A stretch of DNA of 64,000 nt, from assembly GCA_002716625.1 (NCBI GenBank), contig PBAS01000055.1:29642-93641 (forward strand), written 5' to 3'. The DNA is from Phycisphaeraceae bacterium. GTDB taxonomy: Bacteria > Planctomycetota > Phycisphaerae > Phycisphaerales > Phycisphaeraceae. Shown here piece by piece: positions 36,371 through 44,602 of the stretch. The notes below the pieces were generated by a model. That model searched no databases. It was not told the origin of the DNA and was given only the letters and a program-made list of their open reading frames with translations. The position numbers were made by a program, and so were the translations under genes. The first letter of the stretch is position 1. Every line of letters begins with the position of its first letter.

Positions 36371-37468
36371 ATGACTACGGAAGACAAGAAAAGTTTTTAC
36401 CTGTATGTGACAAGCCACGATGCAACTATGTCTGAATCCATCCAGGTTTTCCGGTGGAATGGCGACACGGGGGACATCGATCCTGTCCTGGGCCATACGG
36501 ATAGCCTATTGCAACCTTTATATATTGAGACTGATTGCAAACATCAGTTCCTATTCGCAACGGACTTCATGAACGCCTGTAACGACCAATCTGGAGGAGG
36601 GATCTGTTCATTTGCCATCGATAGAACAACCGGAAAGTTGTCATTTATTAATCGCCAACCTGCCGGAGATGACGCACCTTGTTATCTCAGTGTGACAGAA
36701 AACGGTGACCTTCTCCTGCTAGCCAACTACCTCTCAGGCACGATCAAGGTCTATCCCATTTCGCCCGATGGCCATATCGGTACGATGGCAACCACCTACC
36801 AGCAGGAAGGTGCAAGTGTCAATGCCGCACGACAGGAAGGCCCGCATCCACATTCAATCGTCCTATCTCCAGACAACCGACATGCCTTTTCCCCGGATCT
36901 AGGTGCTGATCGGGTCTACCTGTATCAGGTGGATGCAAGTTGCAAAGGCCTGATCCCAAACAATCCACCCTACATTAAAGTGGCCCCCGGCGGCGGACCA
37001 CGGCATCTTCGATTCGACGCCCATGCTCACCGAGCCTACCTGGTTAATGAATTATCCAATACGATCGTCACATACGCCTACGACATCGACAGCGGCTACA
37101 TCACTGAACTGCAAACTGTTTCAACGTTGCCCCCTGACTTTCAAAAGGATAATCTATCTGCCGAACTCCTCATCCACCCCAACGGACGATTCCTCTATAC
37201 CTCGAATCGTGGACACGACAGCATCGCTGTTTTTGCAATCGAACAAGCAACCGGACACCTGGCACCCATTGGACATACCTCCACCCAAGGCGATTTCCCA
37301 CGCGCATTTATCCTGGACCCATCCGGCCGGTTTCTTATCGCAGCCAATGAATACACGGACTCGATTGTGATTTTCCATATTGACGGTGAATCGGGAATGC
37401 TCCAACCCACAGGACAACAACTTAATGTGCCAAGGCCAGCCAGTCTTAAGTGGGTCCCCATAGCATGA
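36371..37468 (+). CDS. Lactonase family protein (6-phosphogluconolactonase-like, seven-bladed propeller)
   Basis: 365-residue protein with repeated beta-propeller blades: SIVLSPDNRHAFSPDLGADRVYLYQ, HLRFDAHAHRAYLVNELSNTIVTY and LLIHPNGRFLYTSNRGHDSIAVF. It matches the YbhE/Pgl lactonase family, which hydrolyses lactones of sugar acids. No signal peptide is seen, so the protein should be cytosolic. In this gene order, with sugar isomerase, SDR and aldolase-like genes behind it, hydrolysis of a lactone formed by oxidation of a sugar is a sensible role, but the substrate is not defined. The next gene follows after 131 bases. Confidence 0.88.
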   Translation: MTTEDKKSFYLYVTSHDATMSESIQVFRWNGDTGDIDPVLGHTDSLLQPLYIETDCKHQFLFATDFMNACNDQSGGGICSFAIDRTTGKLSFINRQPAGDDAPCYLSVTENGDLLLLANYLSGTIKVYPISPDGHIGTMATTYQQEGASVNAARQEGPHPHSIVLSPDNRHAFSPDLGADRVYLYQVDASCKGLIPNNPPYIKVAPGGGPRHLRFDAHAHRAYLVNELSNTIVTYAYDIDSGYITELQTVSTLPPDFQKDNLSAELLIHPNGRFLYTSNRGHDSIAVFAIEQATGHLAPIGHTSTQGDFPRAFILDPSGRFLIAANEYTDSIVIFHIDGESGMLQPTGQQLNVPRPASLKWVPIA

Positions 37469-37599
37469 CGAGTTAAACCAGCCACGCGTGAATTGAACCC
37501 ATAAGTTGCCTGATCATGAATCCGTGATATTGTTTGCATCCGTATTTTGACTGCCAAGAACACATTGCCATGGCTACCAGCCAAAATTAAGGCCCCCAG

Positions 37600-38397
37600 A
37601 TGAAATTTAGTTACGTCCTTCCAGATCCCAAGACCTATAGCTCCCTGAATGCCTTTGCCGGTGATATCGCTTACATGAAAGAGCTGGGATATGACGCAGT
37701 TGAATTGCAGATTGAAGATCCAAAATACACTGATGAAGCTGCAATTTGTAAGTGCCTAAACAATGTTGGATTCGACCTTATCGCCATACAGACCGGCACG
37801 AGCTACTACACGCACGGCAATTGCCTGTGTACGCCTAACGCCGCAATACGCCAGCGAACCGTTGAGTTACTTGAACGTTTTATTGATTTTGCAGAACGTT
37901 TTTCATCAATTTTGGTCTTTGGATCTCTGCAGGGAAGGTCCAGTGATGAACCAAATTACCAGCAGGGCCTAAACCGCATCGTGCAAGCAATAGAAAAGAT
38001 TGGAACCTATGCCACATCAAGGAATGTCGTCCTGGCATATGAACCCGTTAACCACCTGGAAACGGCCTTTTGCAATACCATCGGTGAATTGGAGCAGATT
38101 GTTCGCAACTTAAACCTGCCCGGGGTCCAGATGATGATTGACACCTTCCATATGAATATCGAAGAGCGGTCCATGGCTGACTGCTTCATTGGGATCGCGG
38201 ACCTAATCAAACATGTACATTTATCGGAAACCAATCGGGACATCCTTGGTCAGGGTCACTGGAACTGTAGATCATTTTTCGAACAATTAACAACCATTGG
38301 CTACAAAGGTTATTGCTCTTTGGGTGTTTACAATACACGATTGGAAACACGTGAATGCATGCAAGCGTGCATGGACGTCGTCAAACCATTTCGGTGA
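37600..38397 (+). CDS. Sugar phosphate isomerase/epimerase (TIM barrel)
   Basis: 265-residue protein of the xylose isomerase-like TIM-barrel superfamily (AP_endonuc_2 fold). Likely metal ligands are visible: Glu in LAYEPVNHLET (about 147-151), Asp/His in MIDTFHMNIEE (about 180-190), His in HVHLSETNRD (about 205-215), and the Glu-rich N-terminal AVELQIEDP. It would isomerise or epimerise a keto sugar or related acid in the cytosol. The ATG at 37600 has AAGG upstream. It sits between the lactonase and SDR genes, 153 bases before the latter. Confidence 0.85.
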   Translation: MKFSYVLPDPKTYSSLNAFAGDIAYMKELGYDAVELQIEDPKYTDEAAICKCLNNVGFDLIAIQTGTSYYTHGNCLCTPNAAIRQRTVELLERFIDFAERFSSILVFGSLQGRSSDEPNYQQGLNRIVQAIEKIGTYATSRNVVLAYEPVNHLETAFCNTIGELEQIVRNLNLPGVQMMIDTFHMNIEERSMADCFIGIADLIKHVHLSETNRDILGQGHWNCRSFFEQLTTIGYKGYCSLGVYNTRLETRECMQACMDVVKPFR

Positions 38398-38550
38398 TCG
38401 ACTTTTTTTATTCCGCATATCACTAGTCATAATATGAATCTGGTATCCCTTTTTTCTTCTGCAACAACCGTAGAGAAAACAATTTCCGAACCATCCGGTT
38501 GAAATCCAATTCGATCTGGTGACAGTTGGTAGGATATTGCGAGGAGCCAA

Positions 38551-39354
38551 ATGATGAATCGTAATATTTTTCAACTAAACGGCCGCGTGGCAGTGGTTAC
38601 TGGAGCCGCGCGAGGACTGGGCCATGAAATTGCATTAGGCCTTGCGGAGTTTGGAGCTGATGTGGCGGTTATTGATGTGCTTGACGAGGAAATGCGGGTG
38701 GCAAAGGAACGTATCTCTAAATTTGGAGTACGCTGCGAAATATACCCCTGTGATGTATCTGATGAAAATGCCGTTCGCGAAGCATCTAAACATGTGCTTA
38801 ATGACTTTGGACAGGTTGATATTCTGGCCAATATTGCGGGTATCACAAACCGAGTTCTAACGCATGAGATCACAGCGGAACAAGTGCGCCAACTTACCGA
38901 CGTGAACTACCATGGCACATTTTGGTGCTGCAAGGAATTCGGTAGCTGCATGATGAATCGCGGCAAGGCAAGTATTATCAACATGTCCGCACTAGGCGGT
39001 GGGATACTCGGAATGGGACGAGGCAATGCAGCTTACTGTGCAACCAAAGGCGCTATTGCGGCCCTGACACGAGACCTGGCAACCGAGTGGGCCGAAAAGG
39101 GAATTCGTGTCAACGCGGTGGCGCCAAGCTGGTTTGAAACAGGGATGAATACGAAGAGTATCTTCGCCATGCCTGATTTTGTTGACCAGGTTTATACCAA
39201 GGTTCCCCTGAGGAAGATCGGCAAACCCAATGAACTTGTTGGACCAGTTGTATTTCTGGCTTCCGATGCATCCTCTATGATTACCGGGCTCGTATTGCCT
39301 GTGGATGGAGGAACGGCGGCATGCTGTCCAATCCAAGTTGACGCAAGCAGTTGA
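38551..39354 (+). CDS. Short-chain dehydrogenase/reductase (SDR)
   Basis: 267-residue classical SDR that oxidises or reduces an alcohol/ketone with NAD(P). The cofactor motif TGAARGLG is at about 18-25, the structural NxAG appears as ANIAG (about 92-96), and the catalytic Ser-Tyr-Lys is present in NMSALGG and YCATKG (about 146 and 162-166). The C-terminal PVDGGTA signature is present. Many such enzymes act on gluconate or 2-keto-3-deoxy sugar acids, which fits the block, though the substrate is inferred only. ATG 38551 has GAGGAG upstream. A run of C lies between it and the dioxygenase gene. Confidence 0.9.
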   Translation: MMNRNIFQLNGRVAVVTGAARGLGHEIALGLAEFGADVAVIDVLDEEMRVAKERISKFGVRCEIYPCDVSDENAVREASKHVLNDFGQVDILANIAGITNRVLTHEITAEQVRQLTDVNYHGTFWCCKEFGSCMMNRGKASIINMSALGGGILGMGRGNAAYCATKGAIAALTRDLATEWAEKGIRVNAVAPSWFETGMNTKSIFAMPDFVDQVYTKVPLRKIGKPNELVGPVVFLASDASSMITGLVLPVDGGTAACCPIQVDASS

Positions 39355-39371
39355 ACCTCTGCGGAGCAGGT

Positions 39372-39380
39372 CCCCCCCCC
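39372..39380. repeat. C9 homopolymer tract between SDR and dioxygenase genes
   Basis: Nine consecutive C in the 59-base gap, about 34 bases before the PhyH start. Its length could vary by slippage and alter spacing of upstream signals. No direct evidence of variation. Confidence 0.6.
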
Positions 39381-39413
39381 AATTACTGCGACACTTGTTA
39401 AGGGAAAAAAGAG

Positions 39414-40202
39414 ATGACATTGACAACTGGGCAATGCGAAGTATTTAAGACATTTGGATATGTGGTCATCCCCGGACTACTTTCTGAAGAAATTGATTGG
39501 ATTACCTCTGAGTTCCACGCCGTGTTCAAGGACAAGGGAATGGAACATGATGGCAGTCGGCGATCTGTTGTTGTCCCCTTTATCGATCAACGCGAAAAAC
39601 TCTGTACCCTTTTGGACAACCAAAAGGTTACTGGCACGATTGGTTCACTGCTGGGACAGGATTTCAACTATATTGGGGGGGATGGCAATATGCACTCAGG
39701 GGATACCGCTTGGCACACCGATGGTGGGCACCAGGTTGGCCTTTATGCCAAGTTCCATATTTACCTGGACTCGCTGACCCATCACACTGGGGCACTCCGT
39801 GTTATTCCAGGCAGCCATCTCCACGGAACGTGGCGAGATCAACTTCGCCAGATACTTGAACAACCTGCGGACGCCATGGGTATCAATGGGGCCAACATAC
39901 CTTCCGTCACCGTGGAAACCAATCCTGGTGATGTGCTGATTTTCAATCACAATATCTACCATGCTGCCTTTGGTGGTGGAACAGCACGCCGCCACGTGGC
40001 GATGAATATATCAAGCCGGGCCAAAACACCCAATGAGATCAAGGAGCTTGATGAATACATCCCACGACATTGCCTCCGAAAGGGTGGCGGTCAAGTTCAT
40101 TCTGACCTGATGCGTGAAACTGCATCACCGACACGCATGTGCTATTTGGAACAACCCATCGAACGAGAACAACTTCTGGTCAGTTCAACACCCGGCCACT
40201 AA
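39414..40202 (+). CDS. Phytanoyl-CoA dioxygenase (PhyH) family oxygenase
   Basis: 262-residue Fe(II)/2-oxoglutarate-dependent dioxygenase-like protein. The first two iron ligands fit HxD in WHTDGG (about 101-106), the second His lies in FNHNIYHAAFGG (about 180-191), and Arg in ARRHVAMN binds 2-oxoglutarate. It would hydroxylate a carbon centre, or could assist C-N or C-O cleavage in catabolism. Members in bacterial sugar or secondary-metabolite clusters have varied substrates, so no activity is assigned. Start ATG 39414 has an AG-rich site upstream. The DapA-like gene begins 29 bases after its stop. Confidence 0.86.
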   Translation: MTLTTGQCEVFKTFGYVVIPGLLSEEIDWITSEFHAVFKDKGMEHDGSRRSVVVPFIDQREKLCTLLDNQKVTGTIGSLLGQDFNYIGGDGNMHSGDTAWHTDGGHQVGLYAKFHIYLDSLTHHTGALRVIPGSHLHGTWRDQLRQILEQPADAMGINGANIPSVTVETNPGDVLIFNHNIYHAAFGGGTARRHVAMNISSRAKTPNEIKELDEYIPRHCLRKGGGQVHSDLMRETASPTRMCYLEQPIEREQLLVSSTPGH

Positions 40203-40231
40203 AAACAACGCATATTTATCTAGGAATTGAC

Positions 40232-41179
40232 ATGGACTATCAACAATTGATCGATCAAATTAAAGGGTTCTATATTACGATTCCAACCATGTTTCGAGAT
40301 CCCGACCTAGAATTGGATCTTGATGCCACCCGAAAGGTGGTGGAATATGTCATCGAGAATGGAATGCAAACTGGCAACGGCGTGATCCTCGCCGGTGGTG
40401 CGGCAGGTGATTTTTCAACGATGACGTTTGATGAACGTGTTGCGGTAACCGAAGCAGTTGCCGATCAAGCTTCAGGGCGCATCCCGGTGGTCATGGGTAC
40501 CCAAACCACAAGCACCCGCGAACTCATTCAACTTGCCAAAGCTGGCAAGCGGGTAGGCGCTCAATACATCCAGGTGTCCTGCCCGTACTACTTTCCCCAT
40601 ACCGAGCAGGATTTTTATGAATATGTTAAAGCGGTCAGCGAGGCAGTCGACATTGGTATTGTGATCTACAACACCTTTTGGACGTCTACCAGTTTATCCT
40701 TGGACCATGCCCAACGGATGATCGAATTCAACAACATTGTAGCGATCAAGTGGTCGTCACCTCGCATCTTCGATCTTGAATTCGAGCGTATGATCATGGC
40801 CTACCGCAATCGCCTGAGCATTATCGACAACCAGATCCGCTATATACAAAGCCATATGATGGGCGCGAGTGCGTTTGAATGCCACACGATCAATTACTGG
40901 CCACAGTGGGGATTGAACCTGCTTAATCTAATGAACGCAGGGCAGTACCGCGAGGCACAGGAAGAAATCAACCGAGTGGTTGTGCCCTTCTATGCCCTAT
41001 GGCGACATATCGAGGCCACCCATACAAGTGGCGATGGTTATCTTGACAAACTTTGCATGGAATTAGTTGGTCTGCCCTCAAGTCGCTGCAGACCACCGAC
41101 ACGCGATGTGCGCGATGAATACCGAACCCAAGCCCGCCAAATGCTTGAACAATGCGGGGCGCCGGTCGCTCCTGCCTAA
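40232..41179 (+). CDS. Dihydrodipicolinate synthase/N-acetylneuraminate lyase family aldolase
   Basis: 315-residue class I aldolase-like TIM barrel. I use ATG 40232 (MDYQQLIDQIKGFY), with AGGA 7 bases upstream; the open frame reaches 40139 but that part overlaps the PhyH gene. The motif GVILAGGAAGDFSTMTFDERV corresponds to the family GTTGE region, and the Tyr (about 135, VSCPYYFPH) and Lys (about 171, VAIKWSSP) positions fit the Schiff-base mechanism. Substrate could be a 2-keto-3-deoxy sugar acid or similar; lysine synthesis is less likely given the neighbours. It closes the block that begins with the lactonase. Confidence 0.85.
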   Translation: MDYQQLIDQIKGFYITIPTMFRDPDLELDLDATRKVVEYVIENGMQTGNGVILAGGAAGDFSTMTFDERVAVTEAVADQASGRIPVVMGTQTTSTRELIQLAKAGKRVGAQYIQVSCPYYFPHTEQDFYEYVKAVSEAVDIGIVIYNTFWTSTSLSLDHAQRMIEFNNIVAIKWSSPRIFDLEFERMIMAYRNRLSIIDNQIRYIQSHMMGASAFECHTINYWPQWGLNLLNLMNAGQYREAQEEINRVVVPFYALWRHIEATHTSGDGYLDKLCMELVGLPSSRCRPPTRDVRDEYRTQARQMLEQCGAPVAPA

Positions 41180-41251
41180 TAATGGAATAGCTATCATTGT
41201 CGTTTTGATATGATCCATGGATCGAAATTGTGATGACATATCCAGAACGAT

Positions 41252-41280
41252 GATGAATTGATCGACGGCATCAATTCATC
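41252..41280. promoter_or_regulatory. Perfect 11-bp inverted repeat, possible operator or terminator
   Basis: Arms GATGAATTGAT (41252-41262) and ATCAATTCATC (41270-41280) with a 7-base spacer. It lies 72 bases after the aldolase gene and 160 bases before the DUF6785 gene. TTGACA follows at 41281 and could be a -35 box, though no clear -10 is at the right distance. A second palindrome, GATCCATGGATC, is at 41212-41223. No T-tract follows, which favours a protein-binding site over a terminator. Confidence 0.4.
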
Positions 41281-41439
41281 TTGACAACTCCAAATTGGTT
41301 GAAAGCTCAGACCATTTGATCACAGAATGCCCCTTTGAAGATGTCTCTTTGAGTGTAAACTAGAAAAGATCCGTAAGCACCCCAGATAGCCAAACGGTTA
41401 CAATCATCAAGAACCATTACTCGTTGAGAATCACCGCCC

Positions 41440-44139
41440 GTGTCGGACTACACGCAACTATCTTCATCCAATGATGGGGGCAATGACCCCAAAAATATCT
41501 CGGTGCTGCGCATCATCATGATCGCACTACCACTTCTGGTCGTTGGCGCCATTGCAACCGAAGTGCTCGATGCTTACCTCAACGGCGGCACCCAGTCGCA
41601 CATCGGCACCTTTTCTGATTACCCCAACGTGCCCGGACAGATCAACGATGTACCGACACCCGGTGTCATGGGATTGTTTGTCCCAGTGTTATTACTCATG
41701 GGCATAATCCCGGTAATGCGCCGCCGATGGGCTGTCACCCGTGGTGAACTGGTGGTGATCTTCAGCATGCTCGTACTAGGTATTCCGATCTATTCAGGCG
41801 CCTTGTGGGGACAACTGCCGCCAAGCCTGCTCGAGATGCACCGTTCACGAGACCTCGACCGCGTCATGACGTTCTCGAAGAACCTTTGGCCAAATTCAGG
41901 GGATATCTTAGAAGAAGCCAGTGCCGAACATCAAGGCAATAATTCATCCATCTCCGGTATCCACTGGAGCTATAACCAAACCGATCAAATCCCCGTCAAA
42001 GACGGTCCTGACAACGCAGGCCCTTGTGTCGAAATGGTGCACCAATCTGACACTGATCTATCTGTTCTTCTTCTCAAACTGGAAAGAAGGGCTGGCAAAC
42101 CATTTTTGATTCCCTCGACACGGTATGCAATCTCAGCCAAGCTTCGCCTAGACAACGCCACCACCTCCTCGTCAGTTGTTTTAACCGCCGGCGTCAACCC
42201 TAACCCGGATGCACAGCTTGCTCTCTTGCGTGCCGACACCAAGGTTGAAGTAATCTCGCCGATCCGATTCATGACCAAGGGACGTATCGACTACTCCGTT
42301 CCAGATACACTTAAAGATGATTTCTATATCAAGATCCAATTCTTAGGAAAAGGGACTTTATGGGCCAAGGATTTCTCGATTATCGATACCGAGCAAGTGC
42401 CTAGGTACCTCGAAGGCTACGAGGAAGCAACGCCACAGGTATGGGCCAAGCTCAGTGAAGCTGAACGAGCGCGTGTTCGACTAAAGCCCGACCGAAGTGA
42501 TCCAATCGCCTATCTCAAATATACCTTTTTTGGCAAAGCACCCTGGCGTCACTGGACCAAACCATTTTTTATCTGGGGCACGCTGGTTATTGCAGTGTTT
42601 ATGGCCATGTTTTGTCTCATGACAATCTTCTTTCAGCAATGGGAACGGCATGACAGGCTCACATTCCCGCTAACCAACTTCATTGTTGACCTCACCAAAG
42701 GTGATGAAAAGGGCGCTCTCGCCATCTTTCGAAGCCATCCATTTTGGATTGGTGCCCTGGTCAGCCTTGTGCATCTATCGCTGCAACATGCGAACACGGC
42801 ATTCTGGCCAGAGTTGCCTTTTATTAATCTGAAAAATATTCGAGTGGTAGACCTGCTCCCCGCCGGCCCAGCAAGAGAGGCTTTTGAAAAGCAACCTTAT
42901 GGCTCATCCGGACCATCCCTAGAAATCAACATCCGCCTTGCAGTTATTGCAGCAGCCTTCTTTATGAGTCGGGAGATGCTACGAAGCTTGACGGTCTTTT
43001 TCCTTCTTGGGCTTGTCTATCGATATATTTCCTACTTCACACCAATGCGTACCTTTAACCGAATCAACTCACAATGGCCATACGGCGTCTTGGTCTCTGC
43101 TGGCGGACTGTTGAGCATCGCCATGATGACAGTTATTGCAGCGCGTAAGCATCTGCTTGGGGTCCTGGCTACGGCTTTTGCATTAACAAAACGGCCAGCA
43201 TTAAATGATCGTGAGCAGGCAATCAGCTATCGTAGCGCGGTAATCGGTTTGCTTGCATCTGCCTCGATGATTTACATTTTTTCCCAGTGGGCTGAACTAA
43301 ATGTTTGGTTTGTCTGGTGCTATCTGGCTATCTTGCTGTTGTACTGTATTGCCGCGGCGAGAATCCGTGCAGAAACGGGACTTCCCACCACTGCATTGAT
43401 AGTGGCCTGGCCGCAATGGATCATGATTGCTGCAGGTGGAGTACTGTTTTGGGGATTGAAAGAATCAATTTTCACCGGCCATGCACTATTTCTTCAGGCT
43501 GGAAACTTCCTGTTAATCGGTGCAATTCTTGTCGAAGCAATGGCCGCTGCATCACGGGTAGGCGTCCCCCTTCGCAAGCTGGGACGATGCCTGATCATAG
43601 GTTTCGTGATCGCAGTTGTAGCAGGTGGCATCACCTCGATGTCCTGGCGATACACTGCAGGTGCTCAAAATATGCATCACAGCGTAATGCAGAAACGCGG
43701 TGAATTTAACATCATGACACCGATGATCGAACATGATAACCAGCTCATGGACCAGTATTTTCTGAGCCACCCTGATCAGAACCAAATCATTACGCCACAG
43801 ATTGCCGATGAAATCAAGGAACCACGTTGGCCGGTATTTGGCATCGTCGGTGTTTCTTTCCTTCTCACAAGTTTGATCGCACTGGCCCGGGTTATCTGGC
43901 TGGGCTTTCCACTGCACCCGATCGGGCTAGCGGTTGCCATGACAACCGCCATGTATGGCATGTGGGCCTGCGTTGCAGTGGCTTGGGGCATCAAGGCAAT
44001 GGCTCTCCGCTTCGGTGGCGTGGAACTGGTACGCCGGGTATTGCGCCCATTTTTTGTTGGACTATTTGTTAGTGATCTTCTGACAACCGTCTTGTGGCGA
44101 TGCGGTGAAGCAATGATTAAGAGCAATCTGGGAAACTAA
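41440..44139 (+). CDS. Large polytopic membrane protein, DUF6785/DUF6784-like
   Basis: 899-residue protein with membrane helices at the N terminus (about 22-42, 70-90, 100-122), a soluble region of about 200 residues (about 130-330) with beta-rich, CBM-like text, and then about ten more helices to the C terminus. By memory this resembles the DUF6785 family, common in planctomycetes and verrucomicrobia and often found near sugar-catabolic genes; function unknown. Start is GTG at 41440. It could transport a saccharide or anchor an enzyme, but nothing in the sequence proves this. The final 100 residues look like a separate four-helix unit. Confidence 0.75.
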   Translation: MSDYTQLSSSNDGGNDPKNISVLRIIMIALPLLVVGAIATEVLDAYLNGGTQSHIGTFSDYPNVPGQINDVPTPGVMGLFVPVLLLMGIIPVMRRRWAVTRGELVVIFSMLVLGIPIYSGALWGQLPPSLLEMHRSRDLDRVMTFSKNLWPNSGDILEEASAEHQGNNSSISGIHWSYNQTDQIPVKDGPDNAGPCVEMVHQSDTDLSVLLLKLERRAGKPFLIPSTRYAISAKLRLDNATTSSSVVLTAGVNPNPDAQLALLRADTKVEVISPIRFMTKGRIDYSVPDTLKDDFYIKIQFLGKGTLWAKDFSIIDTEQVPRYLEGYEEATPQVWAKLSEAERARVRLKPDRSDPIAYLKYTFFGKAPWRHWTKPFFIWGTLVIAVFMAMFCLMTIFFQQWERHDRLTFPLTNFIVDLTKGDEKGALAIFRSHPFWIGALVSLVHLSLQHANTAFWPELPFINLKNIRVVDLLPAGPAREAFEKQPYGSSGPSLEINIRLAVIAAAFFMSREMLRSLTVFFLLGLVYRYISYFTPMRTFNRINSQWPYGVLVSAGGLLSIAMMTVIAARKHLLGVLATAFALTKRPALNDREQAISYRSAVIGLLASASMIYIFSQWAELNVWFVWCYLAILLLYCIAAARIRAETGLPTTALIVAWPQWIMIAAGGVLFWGLKESIFTGHALFLQAGNFLLIGAILVEAMAAASRVGVPLRKLGRCLIIGFVIAVVAGGITSMSWRYTAGAQNMHHSVMQKRGEFNIMTPMIEHDNQLMDQYFLSHPDQNQIITPQIADEIKEPRWPVFGIVGVSFLLTSLIALARVIWLGFPLHPIGLAVAMTTAMYGMWACVAVAWGIKAMALRFGGVELVRRVLRPFFVGLFVSDLLTTVLWRCGEAMIKSNLGN

Positions 44140-44602
44140 AAAAGCACAATCACCGCTTAAAAAACAGGGTCCGATTGGATTCAAAAAAAGTTTTGGCTCT
44201 TGCCAGCGCGGACAATGACGGAATAAAAATTATGGTGCTGGCATTTATGAATTCACACACGAAGTCAACTTGAGCCGGATCCAGTACCCGCACCCGGCGC
44301 CTCGTGTTGCTGACGCTTATCCATCCTGCTTTGGTGGCCGCATCGGAAGCCTGTTGCCTATGCCGATTACCGTCATCATGGCAAGGGTCATACGGTTTAT
44401 ATCGAGGCTATGCCAACGTACCCTAGCATGACCTTAACGCCGGGCACCCATGCGGATTCGTCTTGCCATGGTTAATATTTGACAACCATGGAGCAGTTTG
44501 GAACTGTATCACATACCATGGTGGCACATCAGAAGATGTGCCGAGCGAAGAAAAACATAAATGAAATCAAATAAATCCTTCCAATCATAGGACTGTGCTT
44601 AC
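44140..44602. other. Intergenic region with inverted repeats and possible coding remnant
   Basis: About 460 bases before the propeller gene. One inverted repeat is CCATGGTT (44466-44473) with AACCATGG (44484-44491), 10-base spacer, some 110 bases upstream of the ATG. A short plus-strand stretch near 44360-44475 reads like YADYRHHGKGHTVYIEAM, faintly resembling the end of a planctomycete prepilin, but stops and frame changes prevent a gene call. Confidence 0.35.
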
